Notes under the pieces: generated by a model
Databases searched by the model: none
What the model saw: only the letters and a program-made list of their open reading frames with translations
Told to the model about the DNA's origin: nothing
Shown: positions 46,101 through 60,240 of the stretch, in pieces
How the letters are laid out: each line of letters starts with the position of its first letter
How positions within the stretch are numbered: the first letter of the stretch is position 1
Position numbers and translations under genes: made by a program
NCBI GenBank assembly: GCA_950097015.1
Contig: CATNEN010000038.1
Coordinates: 2,109,501-2,173,500 of the forward strand
Direction of reading: 5' to 3'
Source: Macrostomum hystrix
Taxonomy: Eukaryota; Platyhelminthes; Macrostomidae
Length of the DNA: 64,000 nucleotides

Positions 46101-47247
46101 CTGGTATTCTAATGCTTTTGTGGAGTCGTACTTTCGTGAATTGAAGAAAAATAAAGCCACGAGAAGTTCTCGGCTTAAGATATGTGCATTCACTGAGCAG
46201 CAATTCCAGTATGTACTACGCCGCGTGAAAGGTTTCTCGATTCTTGCGGACAAACGTGCCCCTAAATTATCCAGTCAAAGAAATGAAGAAAGCGCACAAG
46301 AAGCGAAAGAGCAGTGGGGCAGGAAGCCCACAAGACAGCGAACTAAATATAAGCGACCAAGCTCACCGATTCTAAAGCCCGAGACGACCAAGAAAAAGTC
46401 ACGACATGTAAAACCGCCCCAGAACGAACCAGAATCAAGAGGCAAACCAAAGGAGAGCTTTATTTGGAAGACTACTACGAATGACGTAATCGTAGACTTC
46501 GACAAAGAATCACTACAGCCAAATGCGTGGGTTTCGCTTGGATCAGTCAATGCATTCGTAAATATTCTTTGTGAGAGCAATCCTAGAAGTCACATTCGAC
46601 TCCTAAAGTGCAGCTTTTTCGAACAGCTACTAAGAGACGACAGCGCCGCAGCAGCTCAGAGCCTCTTGGACTGCGCTGACTCAACTGCGACTAAAATTCT
46701 GTGTCCAGTTCTGCTGAACTATCACTACTTTTTAGTTTACGTCAACCTGCAAACCAAGGAATTTTCGCTTCTTGATCCCATGGTGCAAAATGAATCTCGC
46801 CGAACGAATCAGTACCTAGAAGCATGGCAAAAATTTGCAGGCAGTCAAGAAATACAAAATATAATGCCCAGCGCATATGGGCAGTACAAGAAGCGCTCGT
46901 TTCTTCACTCCATGCAAAAGGATTCATACAACTGCGGTGTTTTTGTCTGTCTGTTTGCTAAGATGTTAATTATAGGATCAGCAGCAGGATTTAGCAACTT
47001 AATGATTCCGACCAGCCAGAGGTTTTTTAATGCTGCTCGAAATTACATTTGGAAAACGATTGAAAGCAACTGTCAGAAATTATCGATGGAATCAGACACT
47101 TGCAAAGTATGCAAGGGCAGCACCAGAAGTGAGACATTTTGGATCCAGTGCGATCTCTGTGATGCCTGGATTCACAGTCGATGCGCCGAATCCGAATTAT
47201 TGATTCGTCATCAATCTGGTGCCTTTGTGTCTTGCTGCACTAATTGA
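43188..47247 (+). CDS. MULE-like DDE transposase fused to an Ulp1/C48 protease and PHD finger
   Basis: Two exons, 43188-43539 and 44150-47247, join in phase 1 across a GTAAGT donor and a tccttccag acceptor, giving 1149 residues. A later ATG at 43299 would give 1112. Exon 2 opens with 25-residue Ala/Pro repeats (GRTDGAPTPAAAEQRAA). Putative catalytic residues are D471 in VLHLDATGG, D552 in IVTDFSWALLH and E776 in NAFVESYFRELK, the DDE pattern of MULE/NOF-type transposases. A basic stretch follows. The protease part shows H976 (NYHYFLVYV), D993 (LLDPM), Q1040 and C1046 (MQKDSYNCGVFVC), with the spacing of Ulp1/SENP cysteine proteases. Residues 1102-1149 form a PHD finger (CKVC, CDLCDAWIHSRC, CC), which in other proteins reads histone tails. 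The frame is intact, so it may be active. No partner gene lies in the element. Confidence 0.85.
44150..44385 (+). repeat. 75-bp coding tandem repeat in the transposase gene
   Basis: Three copies of a 25-residue Ala/Pro-rich unit occur at the start of exon 2. The second and third are nearly identical and the first is diverged. Confidence 0.85.
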
Positions 47248-48173
47248 TCGAGTCTTCGGCGTTTTGGCTCAGGCCTCAGCACCGCGAGTCACATTCGCTT
47301 TCGTATCAATAGCTTTTCCTAATCAATTTTTAGCTGAAGTGCCACAGATTAAAACCGTTGCATATTGAGTGGTACCATGCTAAACTATACTTAGTAGTAT
47401 ATAGATTCCATTTCTTATGCACAAATGTGTTTTCTTATTTTGCATGCTTGCTCACCAAGAAGGTTGGCTCATCAGTTGTACCTGTATTTTGCCGTTTATT
47501 CGCTGTTTCTCATTCCATTTTTTATGTGTGCATCATATAGCTTCAGTGGTAACAGTTGCTCATTTTGCTTACATCGCTAAAAAACAATTATTTTCGATTT
47601 GGTCTGTATGGGACTCAACTCACCAACAGCTTTGACATTCTCCAGTCATAGCCAACAGATCCCTGACCAAGCATGTGTTGAATGAAAATAGATTATTAGG
47701 CATTAGAGAGGTAGTTTCCAACAAAGAAACTACCATGCTAGTCATAGAAGGTAGCTTTTTATGATAAGCGTAGTCGACTACAATAATGTAAATTCTACTT
47801 AGCAAAAAAAATTTTGGTGAAATATGAAAAATATTATTTTAAAATTTTGTTTTCATTTCAGTTCACAACTAAAAATTAGCAAACTATTTTTAATAATTGT
47901 GTTTAAAACTCAAAGCAGCTATGCTTTGTGATCATAGCATAATACGAATGAAAAACTTTGTGAGTAACTTCGCCAAAGTCGGTCCCAAGCCCGATTTAAA
48001 AAGAAGGAGGGTGCACATATGCCTAATTTACTGCACTAAACGAATCCAATAATTAACTCTGCCAACAAAATACTTCAAAACCCTTCTGCACCAGTAACAA
48101 ACCTTCAGAACCCTGTCACATCTTTGTCCCGGCATTTTCAACGAACCTTTCACACGTTTTAAAGGGTCGTCAT
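47248..48173 (+). other. 3' flank of the MULE-like gene
   Basis: This is unique AT-rich sequence up to the right array. It includes a perfect 9-bp hairpin (ggtagtttc at 47710-47718 with gaaactacc at 47726-47734, 7-base loop). No second gene was recognised. Confidence 0.5.
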
Positions 48174-51100
48174 GGCTGGGGTGGGGAGACGCACTTTAAG
48201 GGTCCACTGCTCCGGCGCTGGATGCTGTAGGAAGCTGAAATTGCACGTGCTTCATCTACAGCCATGGCAATTGATGCTCTGATGGTTATTAGTTGCCCCT
48301 GACCAGTCATGCTGGCGCAATAAGGGTCCTCATGACCTTAGTAACAGAGGCTTCTATGGCTGGGGTGGGGAGACGCACTTTAAGGGTCCACTGCTCCGGC
48401 GCTGGATGCTGTAGGAAGCTGAAATTGCACGTGCTTCATCTACAGCCATGGCAATTGATGCTCTGATGGTTATTAGTTGCCCCTGACCAGTCATGCTGGC
48501 GCAATAAGGGTCCTCATGACCTTAGTAACAGAGGCTTCTATGGCTGGGGTGGGGAGACGCACTTTAAGGGTCCACTGCTCCGGCGCTGGATGCTGTAGGA
48601 AGCTGAAATTGCACGTGCTTCATCTACAGCCATGGCAATTGATGCTCTGATGGTTATTAGTTGCCCCTGACCAGTCATGCTGGCGCAATAAGGGTCCTCA
48701 TGACCTTAGTAACAGAGGCTTCTATGGCTGGGGTGGGGAGACGCACTTTAAGGGTCCACTGCTCCGGCGCTGGATGCTGTAGGAAGCTGAAATTGCACGT
48801 GCTTCATCTACAGCCATGGCAATTGATGCTCTGATGGTTATTAGTTGCCCCTGACCAGTCATGCTGGCGCAATAAGGGTCCTCATGACCTTAGTAACAGA
48901 GGCTTCTATGGCTGGGGTGGGGAGACGCACTTTAAGGGTCCACTGCTCCGGCGCTGGATGCTGTAGGAAGCTGAAATTGCACGTGCTTCATCTACAGCCA
49001 TGGCAATTGATGCTCTGATGGTTATTAGTTGCCCCTGACCAGTCATGCTGGCGCAATAAGGGTCCTCATGACCTTAGTAACAGAGGCTTCTATGGCTGGG
49101 GTGGGGAGACGCACTTTAAGGGTCCACTGCTCCGGCGCTGGATGCTGTAGGAAGCTGAAATTGCACGTGCTTCATCTACAGCCATGGCAATTGATGCTCT
49201 GATGGTTATTAGTTGCCCCTGACCAGTCATGCTGGCGCAATAAGGGTCCTCATGACCTTAGTAACAGAGGCTTCTATGGCTGGGGTGGGGAGACGCACTT
49301 TAAGGGTCCACTGCTCCGGCGCTGGATGCTGTAGGAAGCTGAAATTGCACGTGCTTCATCTACAGCCATGGCAATTGATGCTCTGATGGTTATTAGTTGC
49401 CCCTGACCAGTCATGCTGGCGCAATAAGGGTCCTCATGACCTTAGTAACAGAGGCTTCTATGGCTGGGGTGGGGAGACGCACTTTAAGGGTCCACTGCTC
49501 CGGCGCTGGATGCTGTAGGAAGCTGAAATTGCACGTGCTTCATCTACAGCCATGGCAATTGATGCTCTGATGGTTATTAGTTGCCCCTGACCAGTCATGC
49601 TGGCGCAATAAGGGTCCTCATGACCTTAGTAACAGAGGCTTCTATGGCTGGGGTGGGGAGACGCACTTTAAGGGTCCACTGCTCCGGCGCTGGATGCTGT
49701 AGGAAGCTGAAATTGCACGTGCTTCATCTACAGCCATGGCAATTGATGCTCTGATGGTTATTAGTTGCCCCTGACCAGTCATGCTGGCGCAATAAGGGTC
49801 CTCATGACCTTAGTAACAGAGGCTTCTATGGCTGGGGTGGGGAGACGCACTTTAAGGGTCCACTGCTCCGGCGCTGGATGCTGTAGGAAGCTGAAATTGC
49901 ACGTGCTTCATCTACAGCCATGGCAATTGATGCTCTGATGGTTATTAGTTGCCCCTGACCAGTCATGCTGGCGCAATAAGGGTCCTCATGACCTTAGTAA
50001 CAGAGGCTTCTATGGCTGGGGTGGGGAGACGCACTTTAAGGGTCCACTGCTCCGGCGCTGGATGCTGTAGGAAGCTGAAATTGCACGTGCTTCATCTACA
50101 GCCATGGCAATTGATGCTCTGATGGTTATTAGTTGCCCCTGACCAGTCATGCTGGCGCAATAAGGGTCCTCATGACCTTAGTAACAGAGGCTTCTATGGC
50201 TGGGGTGGGGAGACGCACTTTAAGGGTCCACTGCTCCGGCGCTGGATGCTGTAGGAAGCTGAAATTGCACGTGCTTCATCTACAGCCATGGCAATTGATG
50301 CTCTGATGGTTATTAGTTGCCCCTGACCAGTCATGCTGGCGCAATAAGGGTCCTCATGACCTTAGTAACAGAGGCTTCTATGGCTGGGGTGGGGAGACGC
50401 ACTTTAAGGGTCCACTGCTCCGGCGCTGGATGCTGTAGGAAGCTGAAATTGCACGTGCTTCATCTACAGCCATGGCAATTGATGCTCTGATGGTTATTAG
50501 TTGCCCCTGACCAGTCATGCTGGCGCAATAAGGGTCCTCATGACCTTAGTAACAGAGGCTTCTATGGCTGGGGTGGGGAGACGCACTTTAAGGGTCCACT
50601 GCTCCGGCGCTGGATGCTGTAGGAAGCTGAAATTGCACGTGCTTCATCTACAGCCATGGCAATTGATGCTCTGATGGTTATTAGTTGCCCCTGACCAGTC
50701 ATGCTGGCGCAATAAGGGTCCTCATGACCTTAGTAACAGAGGCTTCTATGGCTGGGGTGGGGAGACGCACTTTAAGGGTCCACTGCTCCGGCGCTGGATG
50801 CTGTAGGAAGCTGAAATTGCACGTGCTTCATCTACAGCCATGGCAATTGATGCTCTGATGGTTATTAGTTGCCCCTGACCAGTCATGCTGGCGCAATAAG
50901 GGTCCTCATGACCTTAGTAACAGAGGCTTCTATGGCTGGGGTGGGGAGACGCACTTTAAGGGTCCACTGCTCCGGCGCTGGATGCTGTAGGAAGCTGAAA
51001 TTGCACGTGCTTCATCTACAGCCATGGCAATTGATGCTCTGATGGTTATTAGTTGCCCCTGACCAGTCATGCTGGCGCAATAAGGGTCCTCATGACCTTA

Positions 51101-54100
51101 GTAACAGAGGCTTCTATGGCTGGGGTGGGGAGACGCACTTTAAGGGTCCACTGCTCCGGCGCTGGATGCTGTAGGAAGCTGAAATTGCACGTGCTTCATC
51201 TACAGCCATGGCAATTGATGCTCTGATGGTTATTAGTTGCCCCTGACCAGTCATGCTGGCGCAATAAGGGTCCTCATGACCTTAGTAACAGAGGCTTCTA
51301 TGGCTGGGGTGGGGAGACGCACTTTAAGGGTCCACTGCTCCGGCGCTGGATGCTGTAGGAAGCTGAAATTGCACGTGCTTCATCTACAGCCATGGCAATT
51401 GATGCTCTGATGGTTATTAGTTGCCCCTGACCAGTCATGCTGGCGCAATAAGGGTCCTCATGACCTTAGTAACAGAGGCTTCTATGGCTGGGGTGGGGAG
51501 ACGCACTTTAAGGGTCCACTGCTCCGGCGCTGGATGCTGTAGGAAGCTGAAATTGCACGTGCTTCATCTACAGCCATGGCAATTGATGCTCTGATGGTTA
51601 TTAGTTGCCCCTGACCAGTCATGCTGGCGCAATAAGGGTCCTCATGACCTTAGTAACAGAGGCTTCTATGGCTGGGGTGGGGAGACGCACTTTAAGGGTC
51701 CACTGCTCCGGCGCTGGATGCTGTAGGAAGCTGAAATTGCACGTGCTTCATCTACAGCCATGGCAATTGATGCTCTGATGGTTATTAGTTGCCCCTGACC
51801 AGTCATGCTGGCGCAATAAGGGTCCTCATGACCTTAGTAACAGAGGCTTCTATGGCTGGGGTGGGGAGACGCACTTTAAGGGTCCACTGCTCCGGCGCTG
51901 GATGCTGTAGGAAGCTGAAATTGCACGTGCTTCATCTACAGCCATGGCAATTGATGCTCTGATGGTTATTAGTTGCCCCTGACCAGTCATGCTGGCGCAA
52001 TAAGGGTCCTCATGACCTTAGTAACAGAGGCTTCTATGGCTGGGGTGGGGAGACGCACTTTAAGGGTCCACTGCTCCGGCGCTGGATGCTGTAGGAAGCT
52101 GAAATTGCACGTGCTTCATCTACAGCCATGGCAATTGATGCTCTGATGGTTATTAGTTGCCCCTGACCAGTCATGCTGGCGCAATAAGGGTCCTCATGAC
52201 CTTAGTAACAGAGGCTTCTATGGCTGGGGTGGGGAGACGCACTTTAAGGGTCCACTGCTCCGGCGCTGGATGCTGTAGGAAGCTGAAATTGCACGTGCTT
52301 CATCTACAGCCATGGCAATTGATGCTCTGATGGTTATTAGTTGCCCCTGACCAGTCATGCTGGCGCAATAAGGGTCCCTCATGACCTTAGTAACAGAGGC
52401 TTCTATGGCTGGGGTGGGGAGACGCACTTTAAGGGTCCACTTGCTCCGGCGCTGGATGCTGTAGGAAGCTGAAATTGCACGTGCTTCATCTACAGCCATG
52501 GCAATTGATGCTCTGATGGTTATTAGTTGCCCCTGACCAGTCATGCTGGCGCAATAAGGGTCCTCATGACCTTAGTAACAGAGGCTTCTATGGCTGGGGT
52601 GGGGAGACGCACTTTAAGGGTCCACTGCTCCGGCGCTGGATGCTGTAGGAAGCTGAAATTGCACGTGCTTCATCTACAGCCATGGCAATTGATGCTCTGA
52701 TGGTTATTAGTTGCCCCTGACCAGTCATGCTGGCGCAATAAGGGTCCTCATGACCTTAGTAACAGAGGCTTCTATGGCTGGGGTGGGGAGACGCACTTTA
52801 AGGGTCCACTGCTCCGGCGCTGGATGCTGTAGGAAGCTGAAATTGCACGTGCTTCATCTACAGCCATGGCAATTGATGCTCTGATGGTTATTAGTTGCCC
52901 CTGACCAGTCATGCTGGCGCAATAAGGGTCCTCATGACCTTAGTAACAGAGGCTTCTATGGCTGGGGTGGGGAGACGCACTTTAAGGGTCCACTGCTCCG
53001 GCGCTGGATGCTGTAGGAAGCTGAAATTGCACGTGCTTCATCTACAGCCATGGCAATTGATGCTCTGATGGTTATTAGTTGCCCCTGACCAGTCATGCTG
53101 GCGCAATAAAGGGTCCTCATGACCTTAGTAACAGAGGCTTCTATGGCTGGGGTGGGGAGACGCACTTTAAGGGTCCACTGCTCCGGCGCTGGATGCTGTA
53201 GGAAGCTGAAATTGCACGTGCTTCATCTACAGCCATGGCAATTGATGCTCTGATGGTTATTAGTTGCCCCTGACCAGTCATGCTGGCGCAATAAGGGTCC
53301 TCATGACCTTAGTAACAGAGGCTTCTATGGCTGGGGTGGGGAAGACGCACTTTAAGGGTCCACTGCTCCGGCGCTGGATGCTGTAGGAAGCTGAAATTGC
53401 ACGTGCTTCATCTACAGCCATGGCAATTGATGCTCTGATGGTTATTAGTTGCCCCTGACCAGTCATGCTGGCGCAATAAGGGTCCTCATGACCTTAGTAA
53501 CAGAGGCTTCTATGGCTGGGGTGGGGAGACGCACTTTAAGGGTCCACTGCTCCGGCGCTGGATGCTGTAGGAAGCTGAAATTGCACGTGCTTCATCTACA
53601 GCCATGGCAATTGATGCTCTGATGGTTATTAGTTGCCCCTGACCAGTCATGCTGGCGCAATAAGGGTCCTCATGACCTTAGTAACAGAGGCTTCTATGGC
53701 TGGGGTGGGGAGACGCACTTTAAGGGTCCACTGCTCCGGCGCTGGATGCTGTAGGAAGCTGAAATTGCACGTGCTTCATCTACAGCCATGGCAATTGATG
53801 CTCTGATGGTTATTAGTTGCCCCTGACCAGTCATGCTGGCGCAATAAGGGTCCTCATGACCTTAGTAACAGAGGCTTCTATGGCTGGGGTGGGGAGACGC
53901 ACTTTAAGGGTCCACTGCTCCGGCGCTGGATGCTGTAGGAAGCTGAAATTGCACGTGCTTCATCTACAGCCATGGCAATTGATGCTCTGATGGTTATTAG
54001 TTGCCCCTGACCAGTCATGCTGGCGCAATAAGGGTCCTCATGACCTTAGTAACAGAGGCTTCTATGGCTGGGGTGGGGAGACGCACTTTAAGGGTCCACT

Positions 54101-57100
54101 GCTCCGGCGCTGGATGCTGTAGGAAGCTGAAATTGCACGTGCTTCATCTACAGCCATGGCAATTGATGCTCTGATGGTTATTAGTTGCCCCTGACCAGTC
54201 ATGCTGGCGCAATAAGGGTCCTCATGACCTTAGTAACAGAGGCTTCTATGGCTGGGGTGGGGAGACGCACTTTAAGGGTCCACTGCTCCGGCGCTGGATG
54301 CTGTAGGAAGCTGAAATTGCACGTGCTTCATCTACAGCCATGGCAATTGATGCTCTGATGGTTATTAGTTGCCCCTGACCAGTCATGCTGGCGCAATAAG
54401 GGTCCTCATGACCTTAGTAACAGAGGCTTCTATGGCTGGGGTGGGGAGACGCACTTTAAGGGTCCACTGCTCCGGCGCTGGATGCTGTAGGAAGCTGAAA
54501 TTGCACGTGCTTCATCTACAGCCATGGCAATTGATGCTCTGATGGTTATTAGTTGCCCCTGACCAGTCATGCTGGCGCAATAAGGGTCCTCATGACCTTA
54601 GTAACAGAGGCTTCTATGGCTGGGGTGGGGAGACGCACTTTAAGGGTCCACTGCTCCGGCGCTGGATGCTGTAGGAAGCTGAAATTGCACGTGCTTCATC
54701 TACAGCCATGGCAATTGATGCTCTGATGGTTATTAGTTGCCCCTGACCAGTCATGCTGGCGCAATAAGGGTCCTCATGACCTTAGTAACAGAGGCTTCTA
54801 TGGCTGGGGTGGGGAGACGCACTTTAAGGGTCCACTGCTCCGGCGCTGGATGCTGTAGGAAGCTGAAATTGCACGTGCTTCATCTACAGCCATGGCAATT
54901 GATGCTCTGATGGTTATTAGTTGCCCCTGACCAGTCATGCTGGCGCAATAAGGGTCCTCATGACCTTAGTAACAGAGGCTTCTATGGCTGGGGTGGGGAG
55001 ACGCACTTTAAGGGTCCACTGCTCCGGCGCTGGATGCTGTAGGAAGCTGAAATTGCACGTGCTTCATCTACAGCCATGGCAATTGATGCTCTGATGGTTA
55101 TTAGTTGCCCCTGACCAGTCATGCTGGCGCAATAAGGGTCCTCATGACCTTAGTAACAGAGGCTTCTATGGCTGGGGTGGGGAGACGCACTTTAAGGGTC
55201 CACTGCTCCGGCGCTGGATGCTGTAGGAAGCTGAAATTGCACGTGCTTCATCTACAGCCATGGCAATTGATGCTCTGATGGTTATTAGTTGCCCCTGACC
55301 AGTCATGCTGGCGCAATAAGGGTCCTCATGACCTTAGTAACAGAGGCTTCTATGGCTGGGGTGGGGAGACGCACTTTAAGGGTCCACTGCTCCGGCGCTG
55401 GATGCTGTAGGAAGCTGAAATTGCACGTGCTTCATCTACAGCCATGGCAATTGATGCTCTGATGGTTATTAGTTGCCCCTGACCAGTCATGCTGGCGCAA
55501 TAAGGGTCCTCATGACCTTAGTAACAGAGGCTTCTATGGCTGGGGTGGGGAGACGCACTTTAAGGGTCCACTGCTCCGGCGCTGGATGCTGTAGGAAGCT
55601 GAAATTGCACGTGCTTCATCTACAGCCATGGCAATTGATGCTCTGATGGTTATTAGTTGCCCCTGACCAGTCATGCTGGCGCAATAAGGGTCCTCATGAC
55701 CTTAGTAACAGAGGCTTCTATGGCTGGGGTGGGGAGACGCACTTTAAGGGTCCACTGCTCCGGCGCTGGATGCTGTAGGAAGCTGAAATTGCACGTGCTT
55801 CATCTACAGCCATGGCAATTGATGCTCTGATGGTTATTAGTTGCCCCTGACCAGTCATGCTGGCGCAATAAGGGTCCTCATGACCTTAGTAACAGAGGCT
55901 TCTATGGCTGGGGTGGGGAGACGCACTTTAAGGGTCCACTGCTCCGGCGCTGGATGCTGTAGGAAGCTGAAATTGCACGTGCTTCATCTACAGCCATGGC
56001 AATTGATGCTCTGATGGTTATTAGTTGCCCCTGACCAGTCATGCTGGCGCAATAAGGGTCCTCATGACCTTAGTAACAGAGGCTTCTATGGCTGGGGTGG
56101 GGAGACGCACTTTAAGGGTCCACTGCTCCGGCGCTGGATGCTGTAGGAAGCTGAAATTGCACGTGCTTCATCTACAGCCATGGCAATTGATGCTCTGATG
56201 GTTATTAGTTGCCCCTGACCAGTCATGCTGGCGCAATAAGGGTCCTCATGACCTTAGTAACAGAGGCTTCTATGGCTGGGGTGGGGAGACGCACTTTAAG
56301 GGTCCACTGCTCCGGCGCTGGATGCTGTAGGAAGCTGAAATTGCACGTGCTTCATCTACAGCCATGGCAATTGATGCTCTGATGGTTATTAGTTGCCCCT
56401 GACCAGTCATGCTGGCGCAATAAGGGTCCTCATGACCTTAGTAACAGAGGCTTCTATGGCTGGGGTGGGGAGACGCACTTTAAGGGTCCACTGCTCCGGC
56501 GCTGGATGCTGTAGGAAGCTGAAATTGCACGTGCTTCATCTACAGCCATGGCAATTGATGCTCTGATGGTTATTAGTTGCCCCTGACCAGTCATGCTGGC
56601 GCAATAAGGGTCCTCATGACCTTAGTAACAGAGGCTTCTATGGCTGGGGTGGGGAGACGCACTTTAAGGGTCCACTGCTCCGGCGCTGGATGCTGTAGGA
56701 AGCTGAAATTGCACGTGCTTCATCTACAGCCATGGCAATTGATGCTCTGATGGTTATTAGTTGCCCCTGACCAGTCATGCTGGCGCAATAAGGGTCCTCA
56801 TGACCTTAGTAACAGAGGCTTCTATGGCTGGGGTGGGGAGACGCACTTTAAGGGTCCACTGCTCCGGCGCTGGATGCTGTAGGAAGCTGAAATTGCACGT
56901 GCTTCATCTACAGCCATGGCAATTGATGCTCTGATGGTTATTAGTTGCCCCTGACCAGTCATGCTGGCGCAATAAGGGTCCTCATGACCTTAGTAACAGA
57001 GGCTTCTATGGCTGGGGTGGGGAGACGCACTTTAAGGGTCCACTGCTCCGGCGCTGGATGCTGTAGGAAGCTGAAATTGCACGTGCTTCATCTACAGCCA

Positions 57101-60100
57101 TGGCAATTGATGCTCTGATGGTTATTAGTTGCCCCTGACCAGTCATGCTGGCGCAATAAGGGTCCTCATGACCTTAGTAACAGAGGCTTCTATGGCTGGG
57201 GTGGGGAGACGCACTTTAAGGGTCCACTGCTCCGGCGCTGGATGCTGTAGGAAGCTGAAATTGCACGTGCTTCATCTACAGCCATGGCAATTGATGCTCT
57301 GATGGTTATTAGTTGCCCCTGACCAGTCATGCTGGCGCAATAAGGGTCCTCATGACCTTAGTAACAGAGGCTTCTATGGCTGGGGTGGGGAGACGCACTT
57401 TAAGGGTCCACTGCTCCGGCGCTGGATGCTGTAGGAAGCTGAAATTGCACGTGCTTCATCTACAGCCATGGCAATTGATGCTCTGATGGTTATTAGTTGC
57501 CCCTGACCAGTCATGCTGGCGCAATAAGGGTCCTCATGACCTTAGTAACAGAGGCTTCTATGGCTGGGGTGGGGAGACGCACTTTAAGGGTCCACTGCTC
57601 CGGCGCTGGATGCTGTAGGAAGCTGAAATTGCACGTGCTTCATCTACAGCCATGGCAATTGATGCTCTGATGGTTATTAGTTGCCCCCTGACCAGTCATG
57701 CTGGCGCAATAAGGGTCCTCATGACCTTAGTAACAGAGGCTTCTATGGCTGGGGTGGGGAGACGCACTTTAAGGGTCCACTGCTCCGGCGCTGGATGCTG
57801 TAGGAAGCTGAAATTGCACGTGCTTCATCTACAGCCATGGCAATTGATGCTCTGATGGTTATTAGTTGCCCCTGACCAGTCATGCTGGCGCAATAAGGGT
57901 CCTCATGACCTTAGTAACAGAGGCTTCTATGGCTGGGGTGGGGAGACGCACTTTAAGGGTTCCACTGCTCCGGCGCTGGATGCTGTAGGAAGCTGAAATT
58001 GCACGTGCTTCATCTACAGCCATGGCAATTGATGCTCTGATGGTTATTAGTTGCCCCTGACCAGTCATGCTGGCGCAATAAGGGTCCTCATGACCTTAGT
58101 AACAGAGGCTTCTATGGCTGGGGTGGGGAGACGCACTTTAAGGGTCCACTGCTCCGGCGCTGGATGCTGTAGGAAGCTGAAATTGCACGTGCTTCATCTA
58201 CAGCCATGGCAATTGATGCTCTGATGGTTATTAGTTGCCCCTGACCAGTCATGCTGGCGCAATAAGGGTCCTCATGACCTTAGTAACAGAGGCTTCTATG
58301 GCTGGGGTGGGGAGACGCACTTTAAGGGTCCACTGCTCCGGCGCTGGATGCTGTAGGAAGCTGAAATTGCACGTGCTTCATCTACAGCCATGGCAATTGA
58401 TGCTCTGATGGTTATTAGTTGCCCCTGACCAGTCATGCTGGCGCAATAAGGGTCCTCATGACCTTAGTAACAGAGGCTTCTATGGCTGGGGTGGGGAGAC
58501 GCACTTTAAGGGTCCACTGCTCCGGCGCTGGATGCTGTAGGAAGCTGAAATTGCACGTGCTTCATCTACAGCCATGGCAATTGATGCTCTGATGGTTATT
58601 AGTTGCCCCTGACCAGTCATGCTGGCGCAATAAGGGTCCTCATGACCTTAGTAACAGAGGCTTCTATGGCTGGGGTGGGGAGACGCACTTTAAGGGTCCA
58701 CTGCTCCGGCGCTGGATGCTGTAGGAAGCTGAAATTGCACGTGCTTCATCTACAGCCATGGCAATTGATGCTCTGATGGTTATTAGTTGCCCCTGACCAG
58801 TCATGCTGGCGCAATAAGGGTCCTCATGACCTTAGTAACAGAGGCTTCTATGGCTGGGGGTGGGGAGACGCACTTTAAGGGTCCACTGCTCCGGCGCTGG
58901 ATGCTGTAGGAAGCTGAAATTGCACGTGCTTCATCTACAGCCATGGCAATTGATGCTCTGATGGTTATTAGTTGCCCCTGACCAGTCATGCTGGCGCAAT
59001 AAGGGTCCTCATGACCTTAGTAACAGAGGCTTCTATGGCTGGGGTGGGGAGACGCACTTTAAGGGTCCACTGCTCCGGCGCTGGATGCTGTAGGAAGCTG
59101 AAATTGCACGTGCTTCATCTACAGCCATGGCAATTGATGCTCTGATGGTTATTAGTTGCCCCTGACCAGTCATGCTGGCGCAATAAGGGTCCTCATGACC
59201 TTAGTAACAGAGGCTTCTATGGCTGGGGTGGGGAGACGCACTTTAAGGGTCCACTGCTCCGGCGCTGGATGCTGTAGGAAGCTGAAATTGCAACGTGCTT
59301 CATCTACAGCCATGGCAATTGATGCTCTGATGGTTATTAGTTGCCCCTGACCAGTCATGCTGGCGCAATAAGGGTCCTCATGACCTTAGTAACAGAGGCT
59401 TCTATGGCTGGGGTGGGGAGACGCACTTTAAGGGTCCACTGCTCCGGCGCTGGATGCTGTAGGAAGCTGAAATTGCACGTGCTTCATCTACAGCCATGGC
59501 AATTGATGCTCTGATGGTTATTAGTTGCCCCTGACCAGTCATGCTGGCGCAATAAGGGTCCTCATGACCTTAGTAACAGAGGCTTCTATGGCTGGGGTGG
59601 GGAGACGCACTTTAAGGGTCCACTGCTCCGGCGCTGGATGCTGTAGGAAGCTGAAATTGCACGTGCTTCATCTACAGCCATGGCAATTGATGCTCTGATG
59701 GTTATTAGTTGCCCCTGACCAGTCATGCTGGCGCAATAAGGGTCCTCATGACCTTAGTAACAGAGGCTTCTATGGCTGGGGTGGGGAGACGCACTTTAAG
59801 GGTCCACTGCTCCGGCGCTGGATGCTGTAGGAAGCTGAAATTGCACGTGCTTCATCTACAGCCATGGCAATTGATGCTCTGATGGTTATTAGTTGCCCCT
59901 GACCAGTCATGCTGGCGCAATAAGGGTCCTCATGACCTTAGTAACAGAGGCTTCTATGGCTGGGGTGGGGAGACGCACTTTAAGGGTCCACTGCTCCGGC
60001 GCTGGATGCTGTAGGAAGCTGAAATTGCACGTGCTTCATCTACAGCCATGGCAATTGATGCTCTGATGGTTATTAGTTGCCCCTGACCAGTCATGCTGGC

Positions 60101-60240
60101 GCAATAAGGGTCCTCATGACCTTAGTAACAGAGGCTTCTATGGCTGGGGTGGGGAGACGCACTTTAAGGGTCCACTGCTCCGGCGCTGGATGCTGTAGGA
60201 AGCTGAAATTGCACGTGCTTCATCTACAGCCATGGCAATT
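48174..60240 (-). repeat. Right arm array, 184-bp unit, about 65.5 copies, inverted relative to the left arm
   Basis: The length is 12,067 bp. I see eight single-base insertions (near 52376, 52442, 53108, 53342, 57685, 57960, 58857 and 59291). Without them the array is 12,059 bp, exactly 55 units longer than the left array. Otherwise the units look identical to each other and to the left arm. Short frames such as MTGQGQLITIRAS in the units are incidental, since 184 is not a multiple of three. Confidence 0.97.

Noticed and set aside
48174-60240. Centromeric satellite array
   Set aside because: The unit length is satellite-like, but the array ends at a transposon terminus with a target-site duplication and has an inverted partner 5.3 kb away.
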